Origin: Rhodanobacteraceae bacterium
GTDB lineage: Bacteria; Pseudomonadota; Gammaproteobacteria; Xanthomonadales; SZUA-5
Assembly: GCA_016717705.1 (NCBI GenBank)
Contig: JADKFD010000032.1
Location: forward strand, 19,989-83,988
Length of the DNA stretch: 64,000 bases
Direction of reading: 5' to 3'
A program made the translations under genes and the position numbers. The notes under the pieces were generated by a model. That model searched no databases, was not told where the DNA came from, and was given only the letters and a program-made list of their open reading frames with translations. Positions 7,829-17,028 of the stretch are shown here, piece by piece. Positions within the stretch are counted from its first letter, which is position 1, and each line of letters starts with the position of its first letter.

Positions 7829-8446
7829 ATGCAAACATCCCTGGAAAATTCATTCAACAAGTGGCGCGTGGGTGCGTCACGCAATTGGGTGTTCTTTCGC
7901 CAGTGGCTGCGGGCGCCGCTGACCACCGCGTCGGTGGTGCCGAGCAGTCCCAGACTGGGCCGGGCGATGGCGCTGGCGCTGCCGGCCGACGCGCAGCGGG
8001 TGGTCGAGCTTGGCGCGGGCACTGGTGCCATCACCCGCGAGCTGTTGCGCTATCGGGTGCGGCCGGAATCGTTGTTTGTGCTCGAACTGAATCCCGAACT
8101 GCACCACGACCTGCGACGCAGCTTCCCGCAATCGACGGTAGTCTGCGGCGATGCGCGCGAATTGCCGGCTTTGCTCGCCGATAACGACGGGTTTCGCGAT
8201 GGCAGCGTCGACGCGATCGTCAGTTCACTCGGATTTCTTTCGATGCCACCGGGTCTGGTGGAAGAAATCGTCGCCGCCGCATTTGCCTGTCTGCCGCCGC
8301 GTGGTGTCCTGGTCCAGTTCACCTACGGCCCCAAGTGCCCGATTCCGGCAGCAACGCTGAGGCGTCTGGGATTGAAGTCCAAGCGCGTGGATTTCACGCT
8401 GATGAATCTGCCGCCAGCGTCGGTTTACGTACTCCGTCGCAGCTGA
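7829..8446 (+). CDS. Class I SAM-dependent methyltransferase, phospholipid N-methyltransferase-like
   Basis: The protein has 205 residues. The SAM-binding motif I is VVELGAGTGAITRELL, followed by the acidic LFVLELNPE (motif II) and VCGDARELPALL. The N-terminal FFRQWLRAPLTTASVVPSSPRLGRAMA stretch is typical of PmtA-like and rRNA adenine dimethylase-like COG3963 enzymes, which methylate phosphatidylethanolamine. The start at 7829 (MQTSLENSF) is preferred to 7724, because the longer form adds 35 residues with no homology in sight. It follows the isomerase by 101 bases, with no clear promoter. The substrate is inferred only from family. Confidence 0.75.
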   Translation: MQTSLENSFNKWRVGASRNWVFFRQWLRAPLTTASVVPSSPRLGRAMALALPADAQRVVELGAGTGAITRELLRYRVRPESLFVLELNPELHHDLRRSFPQSTVVCGDARELPALLADNDGFRDGSVDAIVSSLGFLSMPPGLVEEIVAAAFACLPPRGVLVQFTYGPKCPIPAATLRRLGLKSKRVDFTLMNLPPASVYVLRRS

Positions 8447-8492
8447 ATCCGGACGCAGGCAGCCCCACGTCGGAATACGCCGGTGCGCGCTC

Positions 8493-9335
8493 TCAGCGCG
8501 GTGCTTCGGCGCGCTTGTTATAGCCGTAGAAGTTCTTCAGCATCTGCTCCGACCCCTTGTATTCGGCGGCGGTCGCATCGACGAACTGCGGCATGCCAAG
8601 TTCGTTCAATGCTTCAAACAGGGCTGGATCCTCGTGCAGGCGCAACAACGCCTCTTTCACTGCGGCCTTGACTTCGGCAGGCACCTCGGCGGACGCCGAA
8701 ACCGCCGCTCCCGGAAATTCGCGGGTCTTGATGACCGGGATCAGATTGGGATACTCGTTGCTGAGCCAGGTGGGCACCATCGCGGCGTCCGCTTCACCCG
8801 CGAAAACGATTTCGACCGTATCGCGCCAGGACGTGGCGAGCGAGCGCAGGTCCGGTTGTTGCATCGGATTTGGAAAGTACTCCAGCAACAGGGCAAAACC
8901 GAGATTTGGCGCGGGCATGGTGACCAGACTGCGCGCGACAAAGGCTTGCACATTGCCTTCAGCGACGTCGTCCTGGGTCAGCAGGGAATAGCTGGACGGT
9001 ACCGAGGACTTGGCCAGCGGCTCATAGCCGAAGCGCTGGATGCGAAAGTCGGTGAAGTGCGCTTCATCAAAAACGAAGTGCAGGTCTTTCCGATTGCGAA
9101 TGTCGTTCCAGTAGAAGGCGTAATTGCGTGCCACCACCAGCTTGAAAGTCTGCCCGGTTGCATTGTCCAAATACTTGATCAAGGGCTCGTACACTTCCCG
9201 CGCTCGTTCGGGCGTGTAGGTCGGTTCGACGGCGAAGTTGTACTCCGCAGCGGAAACCGTTGCCATCACTGAAAAGCCGGCTAATGCCAGCCCCAGCGAG
9301 AGTGCCTGAACCAGACTACCGCGTTGCATTCCCAT
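8493..9335 (-). CDS. PhnD/SsuA-type periplasmic substrate-binding protein
   Basis: The protein has 280 residues with a signal peptide (VQALSLGLALAGFSVMATVSA, cleavage before AEYNF). The mature part follows the phosphate/phosphite/phosphonate-binding fold: NFAVEPTYTPERAREVYEPL, LVVARNYAFYWNDIRNRKD, then FVFDEAHFTDFR. The start at 9335 has GGAGG 9 bases upstream. No ABC permease or ATPase is adjacent, so this is an orphan binding protein. Orphan PhnD proteins can act as sensors or chemoreceptor partners. The ligand cannot be read from the sequence. Confidence 0.75.
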   Translation of the reverse strand: MGMQRGSLVQALSLGLALAGFSVMATVSAAEYNFAVEPTYTPERAREVYEPLIKYLDNATGQTFKLVVARNYAFYWNDIRNRKDLHFVFDEAHFTDFRIQRFGYEPLAKSSVPSSYSLLTQDDVAEGNVQAFVARSLVTMPAPNLGFALLLEYFPNPMQQPDLRSLATSWRDTVEIVFAGEADAAMVPTWLSNEYPNLIPVIKTREFPGAAVSASAEVPAEVKAAVKEALLRLHEDPALFEALNELGMPQFVDATAAEYKGSEQMLKNFYGYNKRAEAPR

Positions 9336-9392
9336 CACGGTGCACCTCCCTCTGGAACATAACTGGGTCATACCACTTTCAAAGTCGAAACG

Positions 9393-10239
9393 CTATGCGC
9401 TGAATGGGGGGTCATAACGTCCATTCAGGACCTCGTCGCCGATCGTTCCAATCACGTCGCGATCTATGACGAATGTTGCGTTTTCGCGGGGATTCATCGC
9501 CTGCAGTACGCTCCCGGCAACGGCCTCGTCGGTGACCACCGCGAGCGTCGGCAGATGATCTTCGGCAGTACTCAGGAGCACGCCTGCCGCTGCGCTGGCA
9601 CCCGCCTGCAAGCACAGCTCCGCCCCAGGCGCCAGCGACACATCGCCAGAAGTCCGCAACAGGCGCACCAGTCGGCGCTTGACGCGCCCCAGGAAGTGCG
9701 TGCGCGCGACCACTTCCTGACCTGGAAAGCATCCCTTGCGCAGCGAAAATGCCTGCAGACGCTGCAGTCCGAGCATTTGCGGCAGAAAGCGCTCACTGGT
9801 GGCAGCCACGATCCACGGAATGTCCAGTTCAAGTTGGCGCTCCCAGGCCGAGCTGGACATCGGCGCAGCGGAGCCCGCGGCAACCGCAAGTTCAAATGCT
9901 GCACAGCAGGTAACGCGCGCGGTTGTCGGGTGCCGGGTCGCCGTGATCGGCAACAACCTCGTGGCTGGAGATCGTGCAGCGCGCGCGCAACTTGTATCGC
10001 TGCAGTCGCAAGGTCACGGCTGCAGCCACGTCGGCCGGCAGCAGCAGGCGCCATTGCTGCACACCCGGGCGCGCGATCATCAGCAATGCCTGGACCCGGC
10101 CATCGGGAACGCAATAGCAGCCATAGCGCCACTGTCCTTGCTCAATGCCGCTCACGTCATTGGCCAGTTGACCCTGCAGGAAGGTCTCGGCGTCGGGGCC
10201 CTGCACATCGATTTCAGCAAAGCTTGGCGGCGTCGTCAT
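9393..10239 (-). CDS. ygfZ: Folate-binding tRNA-modifying/Fe-S protein YgfZ, frameshifted
   Basis: YgfZ is a folate-binding protein (GcvT-like fold) needed for some iron-sulphur enzymes and MiaB activity. The N-terminal half (from 10239, IDVQGPDAETFLQGQLANDV) and the C-terminal half (PWIVAATSERFLPQML, then the signature KGCFPGQEVVART with the key Cys) lie in different frames. They join near 9895-9905, where the first frame hits a stop right after LLCSI. Joined, they give about 282 residues, within the normal range. A one-base error is more likely than a true pseudogene, since both halves keep family motifs. It is divergent from sdhC, and YgfZ function links naturally to Fe-S enzymes such as SdhB. 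Confidence 0.85.
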
Positions 10240-10462
10240 CGGGCTTAGGCCTAGTCTCCAGGCGTTGATGCTTGGAGGATACGAATGTCGTCGACCGTTC
10301 AACCACTCCGGCAGATGCTGAATCCTGGCCATCGACCACCGCGGCGTCACCGCCCCGCAGGCAGCTGCCGCCGGAAGTTGGCGGTCGCAAAGGTCCGGAG
10401 CCTACGCGCTACGGCGACTGGGAGAAGAACGGCCGTTGCATCGACTTCTGACGTTTTTCTTG

Positions 10463-10491
10463 TTGAGGGTTCGCGTCTCAATCGCTATACC
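10463..10491 (+). promoter_or_regulatory. Candidate sigma70 promoter for the sdh operon
   Basis: TTGAGG (10463-10468) and TATACC (10486-10491) are 17 bases apart, 77 bases before the sdhC start. They lie in the 328-base stretch between ygfZ and sdhC (10240-10567), where I see no gene. Each hexamer matches the consensus at four positions. Confidence 0.4.
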
Positions 10492-10567
10492 GCAACTGCT
10501 ATTGTTTGGCACCCTCAAGGGAAGGTCCGGCATGGACTTTCCCGCCGACCGCAATCGGGGACTCAAG

Positions 10568-10948
10568 ATGGCCACGCGTTCGCGTCCGCTCTCGCCGCAT
10601 CTGCAGATTTATCGCCCTCAGCTCACCGCGGTGCTCTCGATCGTCCACCGTTCGACCGGCGTCGCTCTGTGTGCGGGCGCGGTCGCTCTGGTCTGGGGGA
10701 TAGTAGCCACCGCCCTAGGTGCCGACGCCTACGCCTGCTTCAGCGACTTTGCTGCCAGTATCGTCGGTCGCCTGCTGACCGCCGCCTTTGTCTTCTGCCT
10801 GGTCTATCACTGGCTCAACGGACTGCGGCATCTGGCCTGGGACACCGGTTGGGGACTGGAGATCAAGCGGGCCTATGCGACCGGATGGACGGTGGTTGTC
10901 CTGGCGCCGGTGTTGACGGCGCTTTCGCTCTGGTGTCTCTGGACCTGA
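10568..10948 (+). CDS. sdhC: Succinate dehydrogenase cytochrome b556 subunit SdhC
   Basis: The protein has 126 residues and three membrane helices. It anchors SdhAB in the inner membrane, binding heme b and ubiquinone. The family N-terminus RPLSPHLQIYRPQLTAVLSIVHRSTGV is clear; the Ser and Arg in it are quinone-site residues. The heme-ligand His lies in FCLVYHWLNGLRHLAWD. The start at 10568 (MATRSRPLSPH) is the usual family start; an ATG at 10532 is an alternative. It is the first gene of sdhCDAB-sdhE-ygfX, 12 bases before sdhD. Confidence 0.95.
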   Translation: MATRSRPLSPHLQIYRPQLTAVLSIVHRSTGVALCAGAVALVWGIVATALGADAYACFSDFAASIVGRLLTAAFVFCLVYHWLNGLRHLAWDTGWGLEIKRAYATGWTVVVLAPVLTALSLWCLWT

Positions 10949-10960
10949 GGACACATACCA

Positions 10961-11356
10961 ATGACTGCATTTCGCACGCCGTTGAAAGTGGTTCGGGGCC
11001 TGGGTTCGGCCCGCGAAGGCACCGGGCACTGGTGGGGACAGCGGGTGACGGCGATGGCGCTGGCTCCGCTCAGCATCTGGTTCCTGTGGTTCCTGGCAAT
11101 GCTGCCCGGCGCTGACCATGCGACGGTAAGCGCCGCGCTGGGACAACCACTGAGCGCGCTGCTGATGCTCGCGTTCGTCTTCACGCTGTTCTATCACGCC
11201 TATCTCGGACTGCAGGTGGTGATCGAGGATTACGTGCATCCTCGCGCGCTGGAGATCACCCTGATGGTCCTGATCCGCTTCGCTGCGGTCCTGGCGGTGT
11301 TGTCGACCGCCATCGCAATCCTGCGTCTGATCTTTATCGCGGCCCCGCGCACATGA
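10961..11356 (+). CDS. sdhD: Succinate dehydrogenase membrane anchor SdhD
   Basis: The protein has 131 residues and three predicted helices. With SdhC it forms the heme b and quinone-binding anchor. Typical features are the N-terminal KVVRGLGSAREGTGHWWGQR, a first helix ALAPLSIWFLWFLAM, and the conserved FYHAYLGLQVVIEDYVH, which carries the second heme-ligand region and quinone-site Tyr/Asp. The stop overlaps the sdhA ATG by 4 bases. Confidence 0.95.
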   Translation: MTAFRTPLKVVRGLGSAREGTGHWWGQRVTAMALAPLSIWFLWFLAMLPGADHATVSAALGQPLSALLMLAFVFTLFYHAYLGLQVVIEDYVHPRALEITLMVLIRFAAVLAVLSTAIAILRLIFIAAPRT

Positions 11357-13142
11357 CCGAGTCCTACAAGCTTACTCACCACCATTACGACGTCATCGTG
11401 GTCGGCGCTGGCGGCGCCGGCCTGCGCGCGACCATGGGCATGGCCGCCAAAGGCCTGTCGACCGCGTGCCTGACCAAGGTGTTTCCGACGCGCAGTCACA
11501 CCGTGGCGGCGCAGGGCGGCATCAGCGCTGCGCTCGGCAACATGGGCGAAGACGACTGGCGCTTCCATTTCTACGACACCATCAAGGGCTCCGACTGGCT
11601 GGGCGACCAGGACGCCATCGAGTACATGTGCAAGGAAGCGATTCCGGCCATCATCGAACTCGAGCACTACGGCGTGCCGTTTTCGCGCACCGAGGATGGC
11701 CGCATCTACCAGCGCCCCTTCGGCGGCATGACCACGCATTACGGGCAGGGCACGGCGCAGCGCACCTGCGCGGCGGCCGATCGCACCGGCCACGCCATCC
11801 TGCACACGCTGTACCAGCAGTCGCTGAAGCACGATGCGCGCTTCTACATCGAGTATTTCGCGCTCGATCTGATCATGGACGAGGAGGGCGCCTGTCGCGG
11901 CGTGCTCGCCTGGGATCTGAGCGAGGGCACGCTGCACATGTTCCACGCCCACGCCGTGGTGCTGGCCACGGGTGGCTACGGACGTTCGTATTTCTCCTGC
12001 ACCTCGGCGCACACCTGCACCGGCGACGGCAATGGCATGGTGCTGCGCGCCGGCCTGCCGCTGCAGGACATGGAGTTCACCCAGTTCCACCCGACCGGCA
12101 TCTACGGCGCCGGCTGTCTGATCACCGAAGGCGTGCGCGGCGAGGGTGGTTATCTGACCAACTCCAAGGGCGAGCGCTTCATGGAGCGCTACGCCCCCAA
12201 CGCCAAGGATCTGGCTTCGCGCGATGTGGTCAGTCGCGCGATGACCATCGAGATCCGTGAAGGCCGCGGCGTGGGTGCGGAAAACGATCACATTCACCTG
12301 CACCTGGAACACCTCGGTCCCGAAGTGATTCACGAGCGCCTGCCGGGCATCGCCGAAACCGCCAGCATCTTCGCCGGCGTCGACGTCACCCGCGAGCCGA
12401 TTCCGGTGCTGCCGACCGTGCACTACAACATGGGCGGCATCCAGACCAACGTCCACGGCGAAGTGGTCACGATCAAGGACGGCAACCCGAACGGTGGTGC
12501 CGGGCCTGTTCGCGATCGGCGAAGCCGCCTGCGTGTCGGTGCACGGCGCCAACCGTCTCGGTTCCAATTCGCTGCTCGACCTGGTGGTGTTCGGTCGCGC
12601 CGCCGCCAATCGTGCCGCCCAGGTGGTCACCGCATCGGCCGCGCACAAGAAGCTGCCGGCGTCGGCCTACGACAAGGCGCTCGGCAACTTCGACCGCCTG
12701 CGCAATGCCAAGGGCAGCACACCCACCGGCCGACATCCGCCTGTCGATGCAGAAGGCCATGCAGTCGCACGCAGCGGTGTTCCGCACCGGCGAGTCGCTG
12801 CAGGAAGGTTGCCGCAAGGTCAGTCAGATCACGCGCAGCTTCGACGATGTGCGGGTGTCCGACCGTTCGCTGGTGTGGAACTCCGATCTGGTGGAAACGC
12901 TGGAGTTGCAGAATCTGCTCGGCTGCGCGCTGGTGTCGATCTACTCGGCGGAAAACCGCAAGGAAAGTCGCGGCGCCCACGCGCGCGAGGACTACAAGGA
13001 TCGCGACGACAAAGAGTGGCTGAAGCACACGCTGGCCTATGTCGACGACCAACAGAAAGTCAGTTTCGACTACCGCCCGGTGCATCTGTACACGCTGACC
13101 GACGAAGTCGAAGCCGTGCCGCCGAAGGCGCGGACGTACTGA
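11353..13142 (+). CDS. sdhA: Succinate dehydrogenase flavoprotein SdhA, two frameshifts
   Basis: SdhA oxidises succinate to fumarate with covalent FAD. Seen in order: the FAD loop VVGAGGAGLRA, the flavinylated His region RSHTVAAQGG, FHPTGIYGAG, RGEGGYLTN and GANRLGSNSLLDLVVFGRA. The frame changes at 12493 (after KDGNPN, where two bases of an expected codon seem missing) and again at 12728 (one extra G before ADIRLSMQ). Read across both, it gives about 596 residues ending at 13142, normal for the family. Two changes in a gene whose partners are intact suggest sequencing errors. If real, SDH would be dead and only FRD would remain. It overlaps sdhD by 4 bases; 113 bases separate it from sdhB. 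Confidence 0.93.
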
Positions 13143-13255
13143 AACGGTAAGTGGTGGTAAGGGTGGTGAGTGGCAGAAGCGGGCGGCGAGCATGTAGGGC
13201 CTCAGGCCACCACATCACCTACGCTGAGCAGTGACCTCCAACCGAGGCACCCGCA

Positions 13256-14044
13256 ATGGCCCAATTCACGCTTCCGAAAAACTCGAAGATCACCACCGGC
13301 AAGCACCATGCGGCGAAGCCCGGCAGCGGCCAGAAACTGCGCCGCTTCAAGATCTATCGCTACGATCCGGACAGTGAAGCGACGCCGCGCACGGAGACCT
13401 ACGAGGTCGATCTGGCAACTTGCGGCCCGATGGTGCTGGACGCGCTGATCAAGATCAAAAACGAGATCGATCCGACGCTGACCTTCCGCCGCTCCTGCCG
13501 CGAAGGCATCTGCGGTTCGTGCGCGATGAACATCGACGGCACCAATACGCTGGCGTGCACCAAGTCGATCGCCGACGTCTCCGGCGAGGTCAAGATCTAT
13601 CCGCTGCCGCACATGCCGGTGGTCAAGGATCTGGTGCCCGACATGACCACCTTCTACGCGCAGTACGCGTCGATCAAGCCGTGGATCCGCACCCAGTCCT
13701 CGCCGCCGCCGGACAAGGAACGCCTGCAGTCGCCGGCCGACCGCAAGCTGATCGACGGCCTGTACGAGTGCATCCTGTGCGCCTGCTGCAGCACGTCGTG
13801 CCCGAGTTACTGGTGGAACGGCGATCGCTACCTCGGCCCGGCGATCCTGCTGCAGGCCTATCGCTGGATCGTCGACAGCCGCGACGAAGACACCGGCGCG
13901 CGCCTCGATGATCTGGAAGATCCGTTCCGGCTGTATCGCTGCCACACGATCATGAACTGCACCAAGACCTGCCCCAAGGGTCTGAATCCGGCCAAGGCGA
14001 TCGCCGAGATCAAGAAGGCGATGCTGGCGCGGCGTGCGGTGTGA
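13256..14044 (+). CDS. sdhB: Succinate dehydrogenase iron-sulphur subunit SdhB
   Basis: The protein has 262 residues. It carries electrons from FAD to quinone through three clusters. The 2Fe-2S ligands are in CREGICGSCAMNIDG with a later CTKS. The 4Fe-4S and 3Fe-4S ligands are in CILCACCSTSCPSYWW and CHTIMNCTKTCPKGLNP. The N-terminal 30 residues (a Lys-rich TLPKNSKITTGKHH segment) extend beyond E. coli SdhB, as in many Xanthomonadales and alphaproteobacteria. The frame is intact. Confidence 0.96.
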   Translation: MAQFTLPKNSKITTGKHHAAKPGSGQKLRRFKIYRYDPDSEATPRTETYEVDLATCGPMVLDALIKIKNEIDPTLTFRRSCREGICGSCAMNIDGTNTLACTKSIADVSGEVKIYPLPHMPVVKDLVPDMTTFYAQYASIKPWIRTQSSPPPDKERLQSPADRKLIDGLYECILCACCSTSCPSYWWNGDRYLGPAILLQAYRWIVDSRDEDTGARLDDLEDPFRLYRCHTIMNCTKTCPKGLNPAKAIAEIKKAMLARRAV

Positions 14045-14138
14045 GAAGTTTTCGGCGGCCCCAGGAAGGAGCCTGCTGCCGGCCGCGCCTACGTGACACC
14101 GGCAACGAGCCGCGCGGCAGCGGACCTACGGAACGCAA

Positions 14139-14399
14139 ATGTCTGAGGACTCGATCGACGTCAGCGCCCTGCAGCGCAAACTGCGCTGGCAATGCCGGCG
14201 CGGCATGAAAGAGCTCGACCTGGTCCTGGTGCGCTATCTCGATACGCACTTCATCGCAGCGTCAGCCAGCGAGCGGCATAACTTCGTCCGCTTGCTGGAA
14301 ACCGAAGACGACCAGCTCTGGGCCTGGATACTCGGGCGCAGCCACCCTCAGGATGCCCAACTCGATGCCCTTGTCCAGCGCGTACGCAGCGCCGATTGA
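14139..14399 (+). CDS. sdhE: FAD assembly factor SdhE
   Basis: The protein has 86 residues. SdhE binds the flavoprotein subunit and promotes covalent FAD attachment to SdhA (and FrdA). The hallmark RRGMKELDLVLVRYLD (RGxxE motif) sits at about residues 20-35, followed by the F..LL...D..LW.W pattern (FVRLLETEDDQLWAWILG). Its place directly after sdhB and before ygfX is conserved in gammaproteobacteria. Its 3' end overlaps the next reading frame by 47 bases. Confidence 0.93.
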   Translation: MSEDSIDVSALQRKLRWQCRRGMKELDLVLVRYLDTHFIAASASERHNFVRLLETEDDQLWAWILGRSHPQDAQLDALVQRVRSAD

Positions 14400-14910
14400 A
14401 CTTGAGTTGCGTCCGGGTGTCCTGGAACAGGGCGGGCGAGTAGTCGGCATGTCCCTGGCCGTTGGCGCGCTATCGCTGGCCGACCTGCCTTTGCAGTTGC
14501 AGGTCCTGGGTGTTGCCCTGGCGCTGCTGGTGGTGTTTTCAGGAGCGTCCAGAGCGGCAAAGCGATCCCCGCGGATGCGCCTTTATGCCGATGGCGGCGT
14601 CGAGTGCCCAATCTCTCGCCGGAGCGCGCTGGCGCGCGATTCAAAAGCATCGCGCGCGAGCGCGCTCCTACAAATTGACGACGATCTGATGGCTCCCGCG
14701 ACGCTGCTGCAAGCCAGTTCCTTCCTTGGTCTGACCCAACTGCACTGGACCGATGCCGAAGAACGGCATCACGCCTGCATCCTGTTCCCGGATCGGCTTG
14801 ACCGCGACACCCGTCACCGCCTGCGCGTCTGGCTGGCGACACATCGCCCCTCCCGTGCTCCGTTCCCCATGCCCCGTGCCCCTCGTACACCGACGAGCGC
14901 GACTGTATGA
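14353..14910 (+). CDS. ygfX: YgfX (CptA)-like membrane protein with a repeat inserted in frame
   Basis: The reading frame has 185 residues. The N-terminal part (PIELELRPGVLEQGG, then a hydrophobic pair VVGMSLAVGALSLADLPLQL and VLGVALALLVVFSG) and the Arg-rich RMRLYADGGVE match the YgfX layout: two membrane helices, then a soluble beta domain ending LDRDTRHRLRVWLATH. YgfX is an inner-membrane protein paired with SdhE; toxin-type activity on MreB/FtsZ has been proposed. Between the two halves of the soluble domain, about 17 residues (roughly RRSALARDSKASRASALL) are encoded by a family A repeat. The stop overlaps the lolC ATG. The last 20 residues are Pro/Arg-rich and unusual. Whether the protein still folds is unknown. 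Confidence 0.7.
   Translation: MPNSMPLSSAYAAPIELELRPGVLEQGGRVVGMSLAVGALSLADLPLQLQVLGVALALLVVFSGASRAAKRSPRMRLYADGGVECPISRRSALARDSKASRASALLQIDDDLMAPATLLQASSFLGLTQLHWTDAEERHHACILFPDRLDRDTRHRLRVWLATHRPSRAPFPMPRAPRTPTSATV
14621..14668. repeat. Family A palindrome inside ygfX
   Basis: GGAGCGCGCTGGCGCGCGAT (14621-14640) and its near-perfect complement ATCGCGCGCGAGCGCGCTCC (14649-14668, one mismatch) are separated by 8 bases. The arm order is reversed relative to the intergenic copies. The RNA would form a 20-base-pair hairpin within the coding region. Confidence 0.85.
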
Positions 14911-16157
14911 AGCTGTTCCATCCGCTGTCGATCGCGATCGGCCTGCGCTACACCGGCGCCAAACGCCGCAATCACTTCATTTCCTTCATCTCGCTGGTGT
15001 CGATGCTCGGCATTGCACTCGGGGTCACGGCGCTGATCGTGGTGATTTCGGTGATGAACGGTTTCGAGCAGGAACTGCGCGCGCGCATCCTCGGCATGGT
15101 CTCGCACGCGACCATCACCGCTTACGGCGACAACGTGGAAGATTGGCAAGCGCTGGTCGACGAGGCGAAAAAGGACCCTCGGGTCGTTGGTGCGGCACCC
15201 TACATCGAGCGCGAAGCCATGTTGCAGGCCAAGCGCATCAGCGGCGCGATGATCCGCGGCGTGGTACCGAAGCTGGAGGAGAGCGTCTCGGATGTCGGTG
15301 CCAGTACCAAGGACGGCGGCTTCGACAAGCTCGAAGCCGGCAAGTATCGGGTCGTGCTTGGCTCGGAACTCGCACATACGCTTGGCGTGACGGTGGGCGA
15401 CCACGTCACCTTGATGGCACCGCAAATGCGCGCGACGCCGGTCGGCGTGATTCCGCAGATGCGCCGCTTCGAGGTGGTTGGCTTGTTCGAAGTCGGCATG
15501 TACGAGTACGACCGCGGCTTCGCCTTCGTGCACATTACCGATGCGGGCAAGCTGTTTCGCGAGGGCGATGGCGTGACCGGCGTGCGCCTGAAACTGGAGG
15601 ATATGTTCAGCGCCTGGCGCGTTGCCCAGGATCTGACCACGCGCCTCGATGGCGTCTACAGCGTGCGCGACTGGACCCAGCAGCACAGCAACTTCTTCCG
15701 CGCGGTGAAGACCGAGAAGCTGGTGATGTTCATCATCCTGTCGCTGATCGTCGCGGTGGCCGCGTTCAACCTGGTGTCGACGCTGGTGATGGTGGTGACC
15801 GACAAGCAGGCGGATATCGCCATCCTGCGCACGCTCGGCGCCAGTCCCAGGCTGGTGATGACCGTGTTCATGGTGCAGGGACTGGCCGTGGGCGTGATCG
15901 GGACGCTGCTGGGGCTGGTGTTCGGCGTCAGCATTGCCGCCAACATCGATGTCATCGTGCCTTTCCTGGAACGCACCTTCAGCTTCGAGGCGATGCCGGG
16001 CGACATCTACTACATCACTTCCGTACCTTCGCAACTGCGCCTCCCCGACGTGGCGCGGATCGGCTTGCTTTCGGTGCTGTTCTCGGTGGTGGCTACTTTG
16101 TATCCAGCGTGGCGCGCGGCGCGCACGCAACCGGCACAGGCGCTGCGCTATGAGTGA
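14907..16157 (+). CDS. lolC: Lipoprotein-releasing system permease LolC/LolE family
   Basis: The protein has 416 residues. With LolD it forms the inner-membrane ABC transporter that releases outer-membrane lipoproteins to LolA. It has the MacB/FtsX architecture: one N-terminal helix (FISFISLVSMLGIALGVTAL), a large periplasmic domain (about residues 45-265), and three C-terminal helices, the first being KLVMFIILSLIVAVAAFNLVS. The coupling segment VVTDKQADIAILRTLGAS is typical. Only one permease gene is present, so the transporter may be a LolF-type homodimer, or a second permease may lie elsewhere. It overlaps lolD by 8 bases. Confidence 0.93.
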   Translation: MKLFHPLSIAIGLRYTGAKRRNHFISFISLVSMLGIALGVTALIVVISVMNGFEQELRARILGMVSHATITAYGDNVEDWQALVDEAKKDPRVVGAAPYIEREAMLQAKRISGAMIRGVVPKLEESVSDVGASTKDGGFDKLEAGKYRVVLGSELAHTLGVTVGDHVTLMAPQMRATPVGVIPQMRRFEVVGLFEVGMYEYDRGFAFVHITDAGKLFREGDGVTGVRLKLEDMFSAWRVAQDLTTRLDGVYSVRDWTQQHSNFFRAVKTEKLVMFIILSLIVAVAAFNLVSTLVMVVTDKQADIAILRTLGASPRLVMTVFMVQGLAVGVIGTLLGLVFGVSIAANIDVIVPFLERTFSFEAMPGDIYYITSVPSQLRLPDVARIGLLSVLFSVVATLYPAWRAARTQPAQALRYE

Positions 16158-16836
16158 GGCCGTCATCGCCGCCAACGGCATCGCCAAGGTCTACGCCGAG
16201 GGCGATCTGCGCGTCGAAGTGCTGAGCGATGCCTCGCTGCAGGTCGCCCGTGGCGAGAGCGTCGCCATCATCGGTACTTCCGGCGCCGGCAAAAGCACGC
16301 TGCTGCATATTCTCGGCGGACTCGACCTGCCCAGTCGCGGCGAAGTCATGGTCCAGGGTCAGCAGATGTCGCAGCTGTCCGATCGCGAACGCGGTCAATT
16401 GCGCAACCGCGCGCTCGGCTTCGTCTATCAATTCCACCATCTGCTGCCCGAATTCAGCGCGCTGGAAAACGTCGCCATGCCGCTGCTGATCGGCGGCATG
16501 CCGGTGAAAGAGGCGAGTGACCGCGCGGCGGCGCTGCTGGGTCGTGTTGGACTGGGCGAACGTCTGCGCCACAAGCCGGGCGAACTCTCCGGTGGCGAAC
16601 GCCAACGCGCAGCGGTGGCGCGCGCGCTGGTGACGCGCCCGGCCTGCGTGCTCGGCGACGAGCCCACCGGCAATCTCGACGAGCGCACCGCCGGGCAGGT
16701 GTACGAACTGATGCTGGAGCTCAATCGCGAGATCGGCACCAGCCTGGTGATCGTCACCCATGACCGGCGCCTGGCCAAGCGCATGGATCGGGTGCTCGAA
16801 CTGCGCGGCGGGTGTCTGGCGCCAGTAACCTTGTAG
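16150..16836 (+). CDS. lolD: Lipoprotein-releasing system ATP-binding protein LolD
   Basis: The protein has 228 residues and is the cytoplasmic ATPase of the Lol exporter. Walker A is IGTSGAGKSTLLH, the ABC signature LSGGERQRAAVARAL, Walker B CVLGDEPTGNLD, and the switch His is in VIVTHD. The start at 16150 lies inside the end of lolC, so translation is coupled. A run of degenerate family B repeats follows the stop. Confidence 0.95.
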   Translation: MSEAVIAANGIAKVYAEGDLRVEVLSDASLQVARGESVAIIGTSGAGKSTLLHILGGLDLPSRGEVMVQGQQMSQLSDRERGQLRNRALGFVYQFHHLLPEFSALENVAMPLLIGGMPVKEASDRAAALLGRVGLGERLRHKPGELSGGERQRAAVARALVTRPACVLGDEPTGNLDERTAGQVYELMLELNREIGTSLVIVTHDRRLAKRMDRVLELRGGCLAPVTL

Positions 16837-16837
16837 G

Positions 16838-16931
16838 AGCGGCGGTCGCCCCTGGCGGTTCTTGTTCGCGCAGCGAACTTGGAGCGAGTTTATCCCGCGA
16901 AAGCTCTCGCGGAGCAAATCCGCTCCCGCAT
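16838..16931. repeat. Degenerate palindromic repeats (family B-like) after lolD
   Basis: The stretch contains GTAGGAGCGG, GGAGCGAGTTTATCCCGCGA and the inverted TCGCGGAGCAAATCCGCTCC. It fills most of the 192 bases between lolD and comEC. Confidence 0.65.
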
Positions 16932-17028
16932 GAAAATCAGTACTGACCGCAGCGGCCGCCGCTCTCGCCGCAGTTGAACTCTGCGCACAATTTGTAAACA
17001 CTGCGTCGATCACGGACGAGAGCAGCCG

